Shown piece by piece: positions 17,266 to 26,111 of a stretch of DNA of 64,000 nt. The stretch is taken from the NCBI RefSeq assembly GCF_012035195.1, contig NZ_JAAVJH010000002.1, forward strand, positions 1-64,000. Reading direction: 5' to 3'. The DNA is from Sphingomonas corticis (GTDB lineage: Bacteria > Pseudomonadota > Alphaproteobacteria > Sphingomonadales > Sphingomonadaceae). Made by a program: the position numbers and the translations under genes. Each line of letters starts with the position of its first letter. Positions within the stretch are counted from its first letter, which is position 1. Under the pieces are notes generated by a model. That model was not told the origin of the DNA and made no database searches. It was given only the letters and a program-made list of their open reading frames with translations.

Positions 17266-18738
17266 ATGCCCGTTCCGCCCGCCGTTCACGATCTGACCGT
17301 GCGTCAGAACGACACCTTTCGCGATGCACTTTCGAAGCTTCAGAGTAGCGCCCGGGGTATTCTTCTCCTGGTCGACGACGACGGGCGGCTGCTCCGCACC
17401 GTCACCGACGGAGATGTGAGGCGGCATCTTCTCGCGGGGGCGGTTCTGTCTGACCCGCTGGCACGGACGGAGCCGGCGACGCCGGTGGTGGCGCGCGAGC
17501 CGTGCCTTCCGGCGCAGGCGCTGGCGATGATGGACTGGCACCAGGTCGATCATCTCCCGGTGCTCGACTCCGACGGCCGCGTGGTCGAACTCCTGCTGCG
17601 CAAGGAACTGGCCAAGCCGATCCTGCTATCGACTCCCCATATCGGGGATGCCGAGCTCGAATTTGTCGCGGAGGCGTTCCGGACCAACTGGATCGCGCCA
17701 CTGGGTCCGAACGTCGACGCCTTCGAGCGCGAACTGGCGACAACGGTCGGCGTCTCGCATGCGGCGGCGGTCTCGTCGGGGACGGCGGCAATCCACCTCG
17801 CGTTGCGCCTTCTGGACGTCGGGCCGGGCGACGAGGTGTTCTGCTCGACGCTCACCTTCGTCGCGAGCGCCAATCCGATCCTCTACCAGGGCGGGACGCC
17901 CGTCTTCATCGATTCCGAGGCGCAGAGCTGGAACATGTCGCCGGCAGCGCTGGAGCGGGCGTTGGCGGACAGACGTGCCCGGGGACGTCTCCCCAAGGCG
18001 GTCGTGGTCGTGAACCTTTACGGCCAGAGCGCCGACATGGACCCGATCGTGGCCCTGTGCGACGCCTATGGTGTCGCGCTGGTCGAGGATGCGGCGGAGT
18101 CGCTCGGAGCCTCCTACCGCGGACGGCCGAGCGGCAGTTTCGGGCGAATCGGCATATTTTCCTTTAACGGAAACAAGATCATCACGACCTCCGGTGGCGG
18201 CATGCTGGTTTCGGACGATGAGGAACTGGTCCGCCGCGCGCGCCATCTGTCGACCCAGGCGCGCGAGCCCGCGGCGCATTACGAGCACACCGAGGTGGGG
18301 TACAATTATCGGATGAGCAATGTGCTCGCCGGGATCGGGCGCGGACAGCTCCGGGTGCTGGACGATCGCGTCGCGGCCCGTCGTGCCATCTTCGAACGCT
18401 ATCGCGAGCGGCTGGCGGACGTCGATCGGCTCGAATGGATGCCCGAGCCGGCCTGGAGCTTCTCCAACCGCTGGCTCACGGCGGCGACCGTGCGCGATGC
18501 GGACGCCCGAGCGGTCATCGCCGCGCTGTCGGACCGTCAGATCGAAGCGCGCCCGGTATGGAAGCCGATGCACCTGCAGCCCTTGTTCCAGCATGCCGAC
18601 ATCTTCGGCGACGGCGGGAACCTGGATGTCGCCGCGGACCTCTTCGCGCGCGGCATCTGTCTGCCGTCGGGATCGAACATGACGATGGACGACGTCGATC
18701 GCGTCGCCGATGCGCTCTCAGCGGCACTCGCGGCCTAG
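17266..18738 (+). CDS. CBS-domain-fused DegT/DnrJ/EryC1 aminotransferase (PglE/LegC type)
   Basis: This 490-residue PLP enzyme has an extra N-terminal CBS pair (about 1-118) before a complete DegT/DnrJ/EryC1 sugar aminotransferase domain (about 122-490). The Schiff-base lysine is Lys304 in FSFNGNKII. SSGTAAIHLA, EDAAESLGA and GYNYRMSN are also present. It should aminate UDP-4-keto-6-deoxy-GlcNAc made by the dehydratase at 535. Usual family members are about 370-390 residues, so the CBS part is an addition. It may bind adenine nucleotide or another ligand. It begins 32 bases after the acetyltransferase gene. Confidence 0.92.
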   Translation: MPVPPAVHDLTVRQNDTFRDALSKLQSSARGILLLVDDDGRLLRTVTDGDVRRHLLAGAVLSDPLARTEPATPVVAREPCLPAQALAMMDWHQVDHLPVLDSDGRVVELLLRKELAKPILLSTPHIGDAELEFVAEAFRTNWIAPLGPNVDAFERELATTVGVSHAAAVSSGTAAIHLALRLLDVGPGDEVFCSTLTFVASANPILYQGGTPVFIDSEAQSWNMSPAALERALADRRARGRLPKAVVVVNLYGQSADMDPIVALCDAYGVALVEDAAESLGASYRGRPSGSFGRIGIFSFNGNKIITTSGGGMLVSDDEELVRRARHLSTQAREPAAHYEHTEVGYNYRMSNVLAGIGRGQLRVLDDRVAARRAIFERYRERLADVDRLEWMPEPAWSFSNRWLTAATVRDADARAVIAALSDRQIEARPVWKPMHLQPLFQHADIFGDGGNLDVAADLFARGICLPSGSNMTMDDVDRVADALSAALAA

Positions 18739-18747
18739 CTCTTCTCC

Positions 18748-20265
18748 ATGTTTTCCAATCTGTTCAGAAACATCGCCATTTCGGCGGCGGCTTATGCCGC
18801 GGTGAGCGGCGTGTCGCTGATCCTCGCGCCGGTGCTCATTGCGGCGTTCGGGCTGGCCGGCTTCGGGCAGATCGTTATCGCGCGGTTGTTCATCCCGAAC
18901 GCGGCGCTCGGCATTGTCGACTTCGGCACCAGCGAGATCGCGACGCAGATCATCGCGCGCGCGCGCCGCGACGGCGACTGGGAAGAAGCGTCGGGGATGC
19001 TGGGGCTGCTCGCGGTCGCGACGCTCGTGATGGGCGTCGCGGCAGGCGGAATGCTGGCGCTCGCGGCACCCTCGATTCCCGGATGGATGAGCGTCGCGTC
19101 GCTGCGCCAGCCCGGCCTAACCGAGGTCCTGTTGGTGACGGCCGGCCTGATGCCGCTTCTCTTCGCCTCGCTGCTGTTCGAGGGCATCCTAAAGGGCCTC
19201 GAGGATTTCAAGGCCCAGCGCGGCTGCGAGGTGCTCGCCGCCCTGTCCTACGGCGTCGGGGCCATCGCGTGCGTCCATGCGAAGCGGGGGATCGACGCGG
19301 TCTGCTACGCGCTCTTGCTGTCGCTGGTCATCCGCCTGGCGTTCGCTGCGGTCGTGGCGTTGCGGCGCCTTGGGCGCGAGCGGCGACGGCTACGCCGGTG
19401 GTCGCCCGAGCATCGCGCCTTCGTGTTCGGCTGGGCGCGGATCATGGCGGTGAACAAGCTGCTCGGCGCGATGCAGACCCAGGCCGCACCACCCCTGATC
19501 GGTTTCCTCTTCGGCCCGGCCGCCGTCGGCGCGGTGGACGCGCTGTCACGTCTGCCGCGCTTCGTGAAGGCGGTGCTGGGGCTCCTCAATTCGACCGTCC
19601 TGCCACTCGCGGTCCGGCTCGAGGCCGGTTCGGATCACGCTGAGACGCGTCGTCTGGGCGGATGGGGCCTGTTGATGATCGGTTGCCTCGTCCTGCCTCC
19701 GCTCGCGTCGTCGATGGCGCTGTCCCAGCCGATCGTCGAGCTCTGGCTCGGCCGGTCGCTGGCGCCGTACTGGCCGTGGCAGGCGGCGCTGTTCTTGATC
19801 CCGATCGCGAACACCTTGTCCGGATTCGGAGGCGCCATCCTCTTGGCGCGGGCGTCCGCCGCCTCCGCGATGAACCGGATCGTTCTGTGGCAGGTGGTCC
19901 TCCAGCTCGTGCTCGGGCTGCTGTTGTCCTCGTGGCTGTCGCAATGGGGGTTCGTGGCGGGGCAGGTGGTGGCCGTCGTCGTTACCTTCTTCTGCCAGAT
20001 GAGGCTCATCAGACGCGAAATCGGCTTCGACGCCCGCATCTTCCGTCAGCTGGGTTTTGCCGCCGCCGCGACGGTCGTCAGTGCAGGGGCCTTCGCCCTC
20101 GTGGCCCCACGCGTTCACGGGATCGTCGCTTTGCTCTCTGCGCTGGTCGCCTGCACCCTGCTCGGTTGGGGGCTTATCGCGCTGCTGGTGCCGACGGTCG
20201 AGCAGCGAAAAGCGATTGGTCAAGCGCTGCGAAAGCAGCTAACAGCGCGTCATCGCCGTGCTTGA
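18748..20265 (+). CDS. Wzx-like polysaccharide flippase (MOP superfamily)
   Basis: This 505-residue protein has about 12-14 hydrophobic helices, few conserved motifs and a basic C-terminus. This fits the polysaccharide transporter branch of the MOP superfamily. It would flip undecaprenyl-linked repeat units to the periplasm for the polymerase encoded at 22576. It starts 9 bases after the aminotransferase stop. Assignment rests on topology and locus context. Confidence 0.88.
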   Translation: MFSNLFRNIAISAAAYAAVSGVSLILAPVLIAAFGLAGFGQIVIARLFIPNAALGIVDFGTSEIATQIIARARRDGDWEEASGMLGLLAVATLVMGVAAGGMLALAAPSIPGWMSVASLRQPGLTEVLLVTAGLMPLLFASLLFEGILKGLEDFKAQRGCEVLAALSYGVGAIACVHAKRGIDAVCYALLLSLVIRLAFAAVVALRRLGRERRRLRRWSPEHRAFVFGWARIMAVNKLLGAMQTQAAPPLIGFLFGPAAVGAVDALSRLPRFVKAVLGLLNSTVLPLAVRLEAGSDHAETRRLGGWGLLMIGCLVLPPLASSMALSQPIVELWLGRSLAPYWPWQAALFLIPIANTLSGFGGAILLARASAASAMNRIVLWQVVLQLVLGLLLSSWLSQWGFVAGQVVAVVVTFFCQMRLIRREIGFDARIFRQLGFAAAATVVSAGAFALVAPRVHGIVALLSALVACTLLGWGLIALLVPTVEQRKAIGQALRKQLTARHRRA

Positions 20266-20280
20266 CCGGACCGCACACCT

Positions 20281-21156
20281 ATGACCGCCCTCCTCCAGCG
20301 GCTGCGCTGGCATGCCATGCGCACGCCGGTCGCGCCCGGATTGAAGACTGCCGCCCGCCTGATGAAAAGGCCGGCTCTGAAGCGCCGTCGCCACCTCGCC
20401 GAGCCCCTGCTGTCGCCCCCGTCCGCTGAGGCGCAGGCGATCCTCGACCGCGGCTACGCGATGGTCACGGACGCGCTCGATCCGGCGAGCCTGTCGGCCC
20501 TGCACGCCGCCGCCATGCCGCGTCTCGCGGCGGCGCGCGGGGGGGCGGCAAACCCCGCGGCTGGCAAAGGCTTTTGGAGCAGGCTGCTCGACGAAGACGT
20601 GGCCGCCGGCCGCCTCACCACGGCGGATCCGGTCGTCGCCTTCGCCCTGCAGCCGGCGGTCCTGGGGATTGTCGCGCAAGTCTACGGCGAATTGCCGCAG
20701 CTCGATTCGGTGTTGTTGACCTGGTCGCGTTACGACAACAAGCCGCTGTCGGTGTCGCAGCTGTGGCATCGCGACTTCGACGATACTCGCGTCCTCAAGC
20801 TGTTCGTCTATCTCACCAATGTCGACGGTAGCGACGATGGTCCGTTCACCTTCATCGACGGGGCGTTGTCGGATCGCGCGCGCTACTCGGTCAAGAGCCA
20901 TCGCACCGACGCGATGCTATCGACCCGGCTGGACCCGGCCCAGTCGACGGCCATCACCGGCCCTGCGCTGACGGCGTTCATGGTGGAGACGAGCCGCTGC
21001 CTCCACATGGGGAGCCGGGTCGCCGCGGGTCACGAGCGGCTGCTGTACACCGCCACCTTCATCTCGACGCCGCGGCTCTATCCCGAGCCGCGACCGCAGA
21101 TCCGGCTGGTCGGCAACGAGGACGAGGTCGTCAGGTGCGTGCTCACTCCGGCGTGA
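20281..21156 (+). CDS. Phytanoyl-CoA dioxygenase-like 2-oxoglutarate/Fe(II) oxygenase
   Basis: This 291-residue protein has the iron-binding facial triad of non-heme 2-oxoglutarate oxygenases: H163 and D165 in WHRDFDD, and H242 in CLHMGS. An Arg about 11 residues later (GHERLLY) could bind 2-oxoglutarate. The overall layout resembles the PhyH family. The substrate is unknown. Its position next to glycan genes suggests hydroxylation of a sugar, acyl group or other glycan substituent. The next gene starts inside its 3' end (22-base overlap), pointing to coupled expression. Confidence 0.8.
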   Translation: MTALLQRLRWHAMRTPVAPGLKTAARLMKRPALKRRRHLAEPLLSPPSAEAQAILDRGYAMVTDALDPASLSALHAAAMPRLAAARGGAANPAAGKGFWSRLLDEDVAAGRLTTADPVVAFALQPAVLGIVAQVYGELPQLDSVLLTWSRYDNKPLSVSQLWHRDFDDTRVLKLFVYLTNVDGSDDGPFTFIDGALSDRARYSVKSHRTDAMLSTRLDPAQSTAITGPALTAFMVETSRCLHMGSRVAAGHERLLYTATFISTPRLYPEPRPQIRLVGNEDEVVRCVLTPA

Positions 21157-22574
21157 CGTCTCCGTCCGGCGGGCGACGCCATCGCATCGGTCTGATCGTC
21201 GATCATCCCAAGCGGGATCTGGGCGGTGCCGTGCTGCTCGCGAACGCGCTTGCCGCGCGCGGCGTCGAGTCCGCGCTGATCCCGCTCTACGATCAGGCCA
21301 TCGACGTGCCGCTGCTCGATCTCGACGGCCTCGTCGTCAATTTCGCGCGACCGGTGAACAAGCCGCTGGTCGACGCCTATGCCGACCTCGGCATCCCCGT
21401 CTGGGTGCTCGATACCGAAGGCGGCGTGCTGGCGGAACGTGGCGGCAACGCGCCGGACGCTCTGGCCGCCTGGGTGCGAGAAAGCGGCTATGCCGAACGG
21501 CTTGCCGGCTATTTCTTCTGGGGGCCGGTGCTGCGCGATGCGTTCGTGGCGGGAAGCGGCCTTTCGTCGGCATCGCTGCATCTGACCGGCTGTCCGCGCT
21601 TCGACCTGACCGCCCCGCGCTGGCGCGGCATCCTCGAAGCGCCGCGGAAGGGCTACATCCTGGCGAACGCCAATTTCCCGCTGGTCAACTCGCTCTTCGG
21701 GACATCCTCGGACGACGAGAAGGCGGCGATGGTCGCGAGCGGCTGGGCGCCCGACTACGTCGACGCGCTCGTCGATGACCTGAAGGGCATTGCCGACCGC
21801 TTCATCGACGTCGTCAGCCGAGTGGCGGACGAGTTTCCGGGCGAGACGATCCTCGTCCGGCCACACCCCTTCGAGAACGCCGAGCGCTATCGCGCAGCCT
21901 TTGCGGGGCGCGCAAACGTGATCGTCGACGGAGGCGGCAGTGTGCTCGACGTGATCGCCAACGCGCGCTGCGTGCTCCATGTCAACTGCGGGACGGCGGT
22001 CGAGGCGTTGCGGCTCGGCGTGCTTCCGCTGTCGCTCGAATTCATCAACACCGAGCGGCTGCGCACGCATTCCACGCTGCCGTATCGAGCGAGCCGAAAC
22101 GTTGAATCCGGCGACGATCTGATGGCGATCCTCCGGGGCCTCGACGAAGCGACGGCGCAGTTCGATTTCGACGCGGCCTACCGCCGGACCAGCGAGCCCT
22201 GGTTCTACCTCAACGACGGCCACGCGAGCGATCGGATCGCCGACGTGCTGGTCGCCGCGATGGCCGCGCGTCGTCGCGCGAGGACGCGTTCGGTGCGAAC
22301 CTCGCTCCGTTCCGCCCGGCACCGGCCATCGGCGGCGCAGCGGGCGCAGGCGATCCTGGCGAATGCCATCGGATCGCAGGCGGCCTCGCGGCTTCGGGCC
22401 CGGGTCCAGCCGCGACGCGCCGCGAAGACCCTGGTAAAGGACGCGGTCGGTGCGCTCGCCATCCGCTTCTCCCGTCACCAGGCCGTTCCCGCACCGCAGG
22501 TAAGCTTCGCGCGGCATCCCCTGACCCGCCTGCCGCTCGCGTCGGTGATCGTCTCACCCGGAAGCGACCGCTGA
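21135..22574 (+). CDS. Surface carbohydrate biosynthesis protein, GT-B-like
   Basis: This 479-residue cytosolic protein matches, by pattern, the surface-carbohydrate synthesis family often encoded beside sialic-acid-type loci. It opens with a Rossmann-like IGLIVDHPKRDLGG segment. A C-terminal nucleotide-sugar-like domain contains RPHPFENAERYR and VNCGTAVEALRLG, resembling the donor sites of capsule-type glycosyltransferases. The last 100 residues are Arg-rich and may lie at the membrane. It is a candidate nonulosonate transferase, which is inference. The GTG start lies within the preceding oxygenase gene. Confidence 0.75.
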   Translation: MRAHSGVTSPSGGRRHRIGLIVDHPKRDLGGAVLLANALAARGVESALIPLYDQAIDVPLLDLDGLVVNFARPVNKPLVDAYADLGIPVWVLDTEGGVLAERGGNAPDALAAWVRESGYAERLAGYFFWGPVLRDAFVAGSGLSSASLHLTGCPRFDLTAPRWRGILEAPRKGYILANANFPLVNSLFGTSSDDEKAAMVASGWAPDYVDALVDDLKGIADRFIDVVSRVADEFPGETILVRPHPFENAERYRAAFAGRANVIVDGGGSVLDVIANARCVLHVNCGTAVEALRLGVLPLSLEFINTERLRTHSTLPYRASRNVESGDDLMAILRGLDEATAQFDFDAAYRRTSEPWFYLNDGHASDRIADVLVAAMAARRRARTRSVRTSLRSARHRPSAAQRAQAILANAIGSQAASRLRARVQPRRAAKTLVKDAVGALAIRFSRHQAVPAPQVSFARHPLTRLPLASVIVSPGSDR

Positions 22575-22575
22575 C

Positions 22576-23934
22576 ATGTGGCTGACCTTCGCCACCGTCG
22601 CGGCGGTTGCCGCCGCCATCGTTCTCCTCGCGCGCAAGCGCCGCGCCGCCGCGGTCGCGGGCTTCTTCATCCTGTTCTCGTTGGGGACGCGGGTGCTGGC
22701 CGCGAGCTACGTCGACTTGGCGGGCCCGATCTATGCGCTGGAGCTCGACCGGTACATCGGCGGCGGTCAGATCACCGCGCCCTTCGCTCCCTTCATCCTG
22801 GTGGTGATCGCGGCTCTCGCCTTCGTGTTTCGGCCCAAGATCCTGCGGCGTCTGCTATCTGGGGGCGAGGCGACATCGATCTACGGCGCGGAAGCGGAAA
22901 ACGTTCTCTTTCTCGCGATCTGCGCGTTCGTTGGCGTTCTGTACCTGGAAATGTTGATCGTCGGACCGATCCCGCTGTTCGCGGGAATCGATCGGATCAC
23001 CTACGACCAGACCATCGGCGGTCCAATTCACGGCCTCGTCATGGGGAACGGTGCGGTCTTCGCCTTTCTCATCGGCGCGATGTTCGTCCTTCCGCGCCTA
23101 CGAGGCGGGCAGTTCGACTTCCGATATGTCGCGGTCTTCGGCGCGATGATGGTGTATTTCGGCCTGACGGGGAATCGCTTCTCCATCTTCTACCGTGACA
23201 CCTCCTACCTCCTGATGGCGATCGCGGCGGTTCCTGCGGTCGGTGCCGCGGGATGGGCGTTGGGGGAGGGGCGCTCCGGCTTTGCTCGCTTCCTGACGTC
23301 TCGTGCTGCCGTGGCTGCCACGGTCCTGATGGCAACGGCCGCGATCGGCATGCTGCTCTTCAACAGCTTCTACAACGTGCGTGGATATCGAAACGCCGAC
23401 GAGCAGTTCCAGCAGCGCTCTTTGGTCCAGCCGATCGAATTGTGGGCGACGGCGCTCGACAGACTGCAGCAGCGGGGAGGGGAGCCGTCACCGGCAACGT
23501 GGCACGACACCTTCGTCGATCCGATCGATCCCTCACGCAACACCACCGTGCAGGCGTTGATGATCCAAGACTTGGGGTATTCGCGCGCGTACGAATTGCT
23601 TGAAGCCGGCCAGCAATACGCCGGCGGCTACCCGGAGATTCTACTAGAACTGATCGGCTACTGGCCTGGTCTCCTTTTCGCCTTGATTTTCGCCCTTGTG
23701 TCCGCATGGCTGCTGCGGTTCGCGGTGATTTCGCTGAGTACCGGACGCCTGTTGACAAGTTTGGTAGCCATATACGTTTATTTCGGAACAAGTCTTCTCT
23801 ATATCGGAGGAATGCTGAATTTTGTCTTTGCGGCGACGTATTGGATTAAGATCGGTGTGCTAGTCGCGCTTCACTTCTTTGAGAAGTCGCGCGCGCGTCA
23901 GGTCGCGTCGCTCCCGATCGTGCAGCCCGCATAG
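22576..23934 (+). CDS. Wzy-like O-antigen/repeat-unit polymerase
   Basis: This 452-residue polytopic membrane protein has about 10-11 helices and a long periplasmic loop (about 265-350) between the later helices, the usual Wzy plan. It lacks strong motifs, as do most Wzy proteins. It lies between the flippase and the glycosyltransferases, where a polymerase is expected. The last 300 bases are visibly less GC-rich than the neighbouring genes. The start is 1 base past the previous stop. Confidence 0.8.
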   Translation: MWLTFATVAAVAAAIVLLARKRRAAAVAGFFILFSLGTRVLAASYVDLAGPIYALELDRYIGGGQITAPFAPFILVVIAALAFVFRPKILRRLLSGGEATSIYGAEAENVLFLAICAFVGVLYLEMLIVGPIPLFAGIDRITYDQTIGGPIHGLVMGNGAVFAFLIGAMFVLPRLRGGQFDFRYVAVFGAMMVYFGLTGNRFSIFYRDTSYLLMAIAAVPAVGAAGWALGEGRSGFARFLTSRAAVAATVLMATAAIGMLLFNSFYNVRGYRNADEQFQQRSLVQPIELWATALDRLQQRGGEPSPATWHDTFVDPIDPSRNTTVQALMIQDLGYSRAYELLEAGQQYAGGYPEILLELIGYWPGLLFALIFALVSAWLLRFAVISLSTGRLLTSLVAIYVYFGTSLLYIGGMLNFVFAATYWIKIGVLVALHFFEKSRARQVASLPIVQPA

Positions 23935-23963
23935 GTCGCGACTTCCTCCATTCGAGGCTCTTC

Positions 23964-25334
23964 ATGCATTTCCTCATCTCGACTCTGGCCGAGTATCAAA
24001 CCGTGTTCTGGCGCGACGTGGGCGTCATGTTGCGCGATCGCGGGCACGGCGTATCTTTTCTGTCTTTTGACGATCGGAGCACGGCGATGCTGCGGGGCGT
24101 CGATCTTGAAGTGTTCACGATCGCCGATGAGAGCCCGTCGACGGAAACGGAGGGCGGGCTCGACGAGCAATTCGCCGCTTGGGGTATCCAGAATGTGAAT
24201 TTCTGGCTCACCCACGAGCGATTCGCATTCGGTTTGCGCGACGCGGACGCCATGCAGCGCAAGCTGGCCACTTCCCTGCGGATGGCGGATCGCGCGATCG
24301 CCGACATCGCCGCTCGCGGGAGGGGAACTCCACTGGTCGTCCAGGAACTCGGAGGCTTTCTGTCCGTGGTCGGGACCTTCTTCGCCTCGCAGCGTCGGGG
24401 CGTCGCTCACTGGTTCGTCGAGCCCAGCTTTTTTCGCGGTCATCTCTATTATCTCCGCGACACATTCGCCGCGAAGCGTGTCGAGCCATCAGACCATATC
24501 GATCCGGCAATGGACGCCTACCTGCGCGCCACTCTCGAAAGCGGCTCGATCGTGATACCGCAAAAGGACCGGCACCAATACACGTCCGCAAGACGCAAGA
24601 TCGTCAACATGCGCAACGCAAAGCGCCTGGCACAGAAGATGGTCGACAAGTATGTGTTGAGGAAGCGTCAAGAGTTTGGCCATATCGGCAGTCATGTCTC
24701 GACCCACGCCAAGATGCTCGTCAACAGCCGTCGCCTTTCCGGCGAATACGGTGAGCTCGACACGGCCAAGCCGTTCGTATACTATCCGCTGCATGTGCCC
24801 GGTGACATGGCGCTTACGCTTCGTTCTCCCACTTACCTCGACCAAACGGCGCTGATCGACTTCATCTGTCGCAGCGTGCCGCTGACGCATCATGTCGTCA
24901 TCAAGGAGCATCCCGCCATGGTGGGGGCGTTCGACGCTCGATCGCTGATCGCCTTGAAGAGGCGGTACGACCACCTCGTCGTGCTTCGCCCGACGACCAA
25001 TAACTACGCAGTCATGCGAGAGGCGGACGCGGTCGTCACCGTGAATTCGAAGAGCGGGGCCGAAGCCGGATTGCTGGGCAAGCAGGTGGTTGTCCTGGGT
25101 GACGCCTTCTACCGCGACGCACCCTTCGCGGTGTCGGTCGATCGGCTGCAGGACCTACCCTCGGCTCTTTCTGACGTCCTGAAGCCGCAGGCGATGCGCC
25201 CGGCCCCGGACTCGGCGGCGGCCCACCGCTTCTTCGCGGGCGCGTGGTCGAGTTCGTACGAAGGGGAGCTATATGTCGCCACTCCCACCAATGTGGATCG
25301 TTTCACCTCGGGGATGATCGAGGCCGTTTCATGA
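23964..25334 (+). CDS. Capsule-type glycosyltransferase candidate
   Basis: This 456-residue protein has a GT-B-like layout: an N-terminal half beginning with FLISTLAEYQTVFWRDV, and a C-terminal half with FVYYPLHVPGDM, IKEHPAM and VNSKSGAEAGLLGKQVVVLG. These resemble the KpsC/KpsS/capsule synthesis family, whose characterised members add Kdo. Transfer of an acidic keto sugar such as a nonulosonate is therefore plausible. The middle (about 200-245) is unusually rich in Arg and Lys. It follows the polymerase gene by 29 bases and overlaps the GT2 gene by 4. Confidence 0.78.
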   Translation: MHFLISTLAEYQTVFWRDVGVMLRDRGHGVSFLSFDDRSTAMLRGVDLEVFTIADESPSTETEGGLDEQFAAWGIQNVNFWLTHERFAFGLRDADAMQRKLATSLRMADRAIADIAARGRGTPLVVQELGGFLSVVGTFFASQRRGVAHWFVEPSFFRGHLYYLRDTFAAKRVEPSDHIDPAMDAYLRATLESGSIVIPQKDRHQYTSARRKIVNMRNAKRLAQKMVDKYVLRKRQEFGHIGSHVSTHAKMLVNSRRLSGEYGELDTAKPFVYYPLHVPGDMALTLRSPTYLDQTALIDFICRSVPLTHHVVIKEHPAMVGAFDARSLIALKRRYDHLVVLRPTTNNYAVMREADAVVTVNSKSGAEAGLLGKQVVVLGDAFYRDAPFAVSVDRLQDLPSALSDVLKPQAMRPAPDSAAAHRFFAGAWSSSYEGELYVATPTNVDRFTSGMIEAVS

Positions 25335-26107
25335 GCGCACCGGACGCTGGAACACGCGATCGCCTCGTTTCCATCGTCACGCCCGCCTTCCGGGCGGCGT
25401 CCACGATCGAGGCGACGATCCGATCGGTCATCGACCAGAGCTACCCGCATTGGGAAATGCTGATTGCGGACGATTGCTCTCCCGACGACACCCGCGACGT
25501 GGTGGCGCGCTGGAGCGAGCGCGATCCGAGAGTGCGGCTCATCGCCATGCCCCGGAACGGCGGACCGGCCGCCGCCCGCAACGGTGCGATCGCTGCGGCG
25601 CAGGGACGGTGGCTGGCCTTTCTCGACGCCGACGACCTGTGGCTTCCGAAGAAGCTCGAGACGCAGCTCGCCTTCCATCGCAGCGCCGGGGCCAAGATCA
25701 GCTTCACCGCCTTCCGCCGCATCGCGGCGGACGGGAGCGGCGAGGGGCATCTGATCCGGGTTCCTTCGACGCTCGATTATCGCGGCTTGCTGGCGAACAC
25801 CGCGATCGCCACCTCGACCGTCATCGTCGACTGCGACGCCACCGGCCCGGTCGTCATGAAGAAGACCTATTACGACGATTTCGCCTGCTGGCTCGACATC
25901 CTTCGGCCCGGCGGGGTCGCCGTGGGGCTGAACGAGGACCTGATGCGCTATCGCGTGATGGCGGCGTCGGTGTCGCGCAACAAGCGCAACTCGGCATACC
26001 AGGTTTGGCTGGCCTACCGTCGCGTAGAGAAGCTCGGCCTCCTTTCGTCGATGCGCTATTTCGCCGCCTACGCGCTCCGCGGCCTGCGCAAATACCGTCG
26101 GTTCTGA
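25331..26107 (+). CDS. Family 2 glycosyltransferase
   Basis: This 258-residue GT-A enzyme shows the GT2 hallmarks: VSIVTPAFRA at the N-terminus, ADDCSPDDT, the NGGPAAARN segment and the metal-binding DADD near residue 98. Length is that of short cytosolic GT2 proteins without membrane helices. It probably adds a neutral sugar to the lipid-linked repeat unit. The ATG at 25331 overlaps the upstream stop (ATGA). The donor sugar cannot be read from the sequence. Confidence 0.92.
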   Translation: MSAPDAGTRDRLVSIVTPAFRAASTIEATIRSVIDQSYPHWEMLIADDCSPDDTRDVVARWSERDPRVRLIAMPRNGGPAAARNGAIAAAQGRWLAFLDADDLWLPKKLETQLAFHRSAGAKISFTAFRRIAADGSGEGHLIRVPSTLDYRGLLANTAIATSTVIVDCDATGPVVMKKTYYDDFACWLDILRPGGVAVGLNEDLMRYRVMAASVSRNKRNSAYQVWLAYRRVEKLGLLSSMRYFAAYALRGLRKYRRF

Positions 26108-26111
26108 CGCG

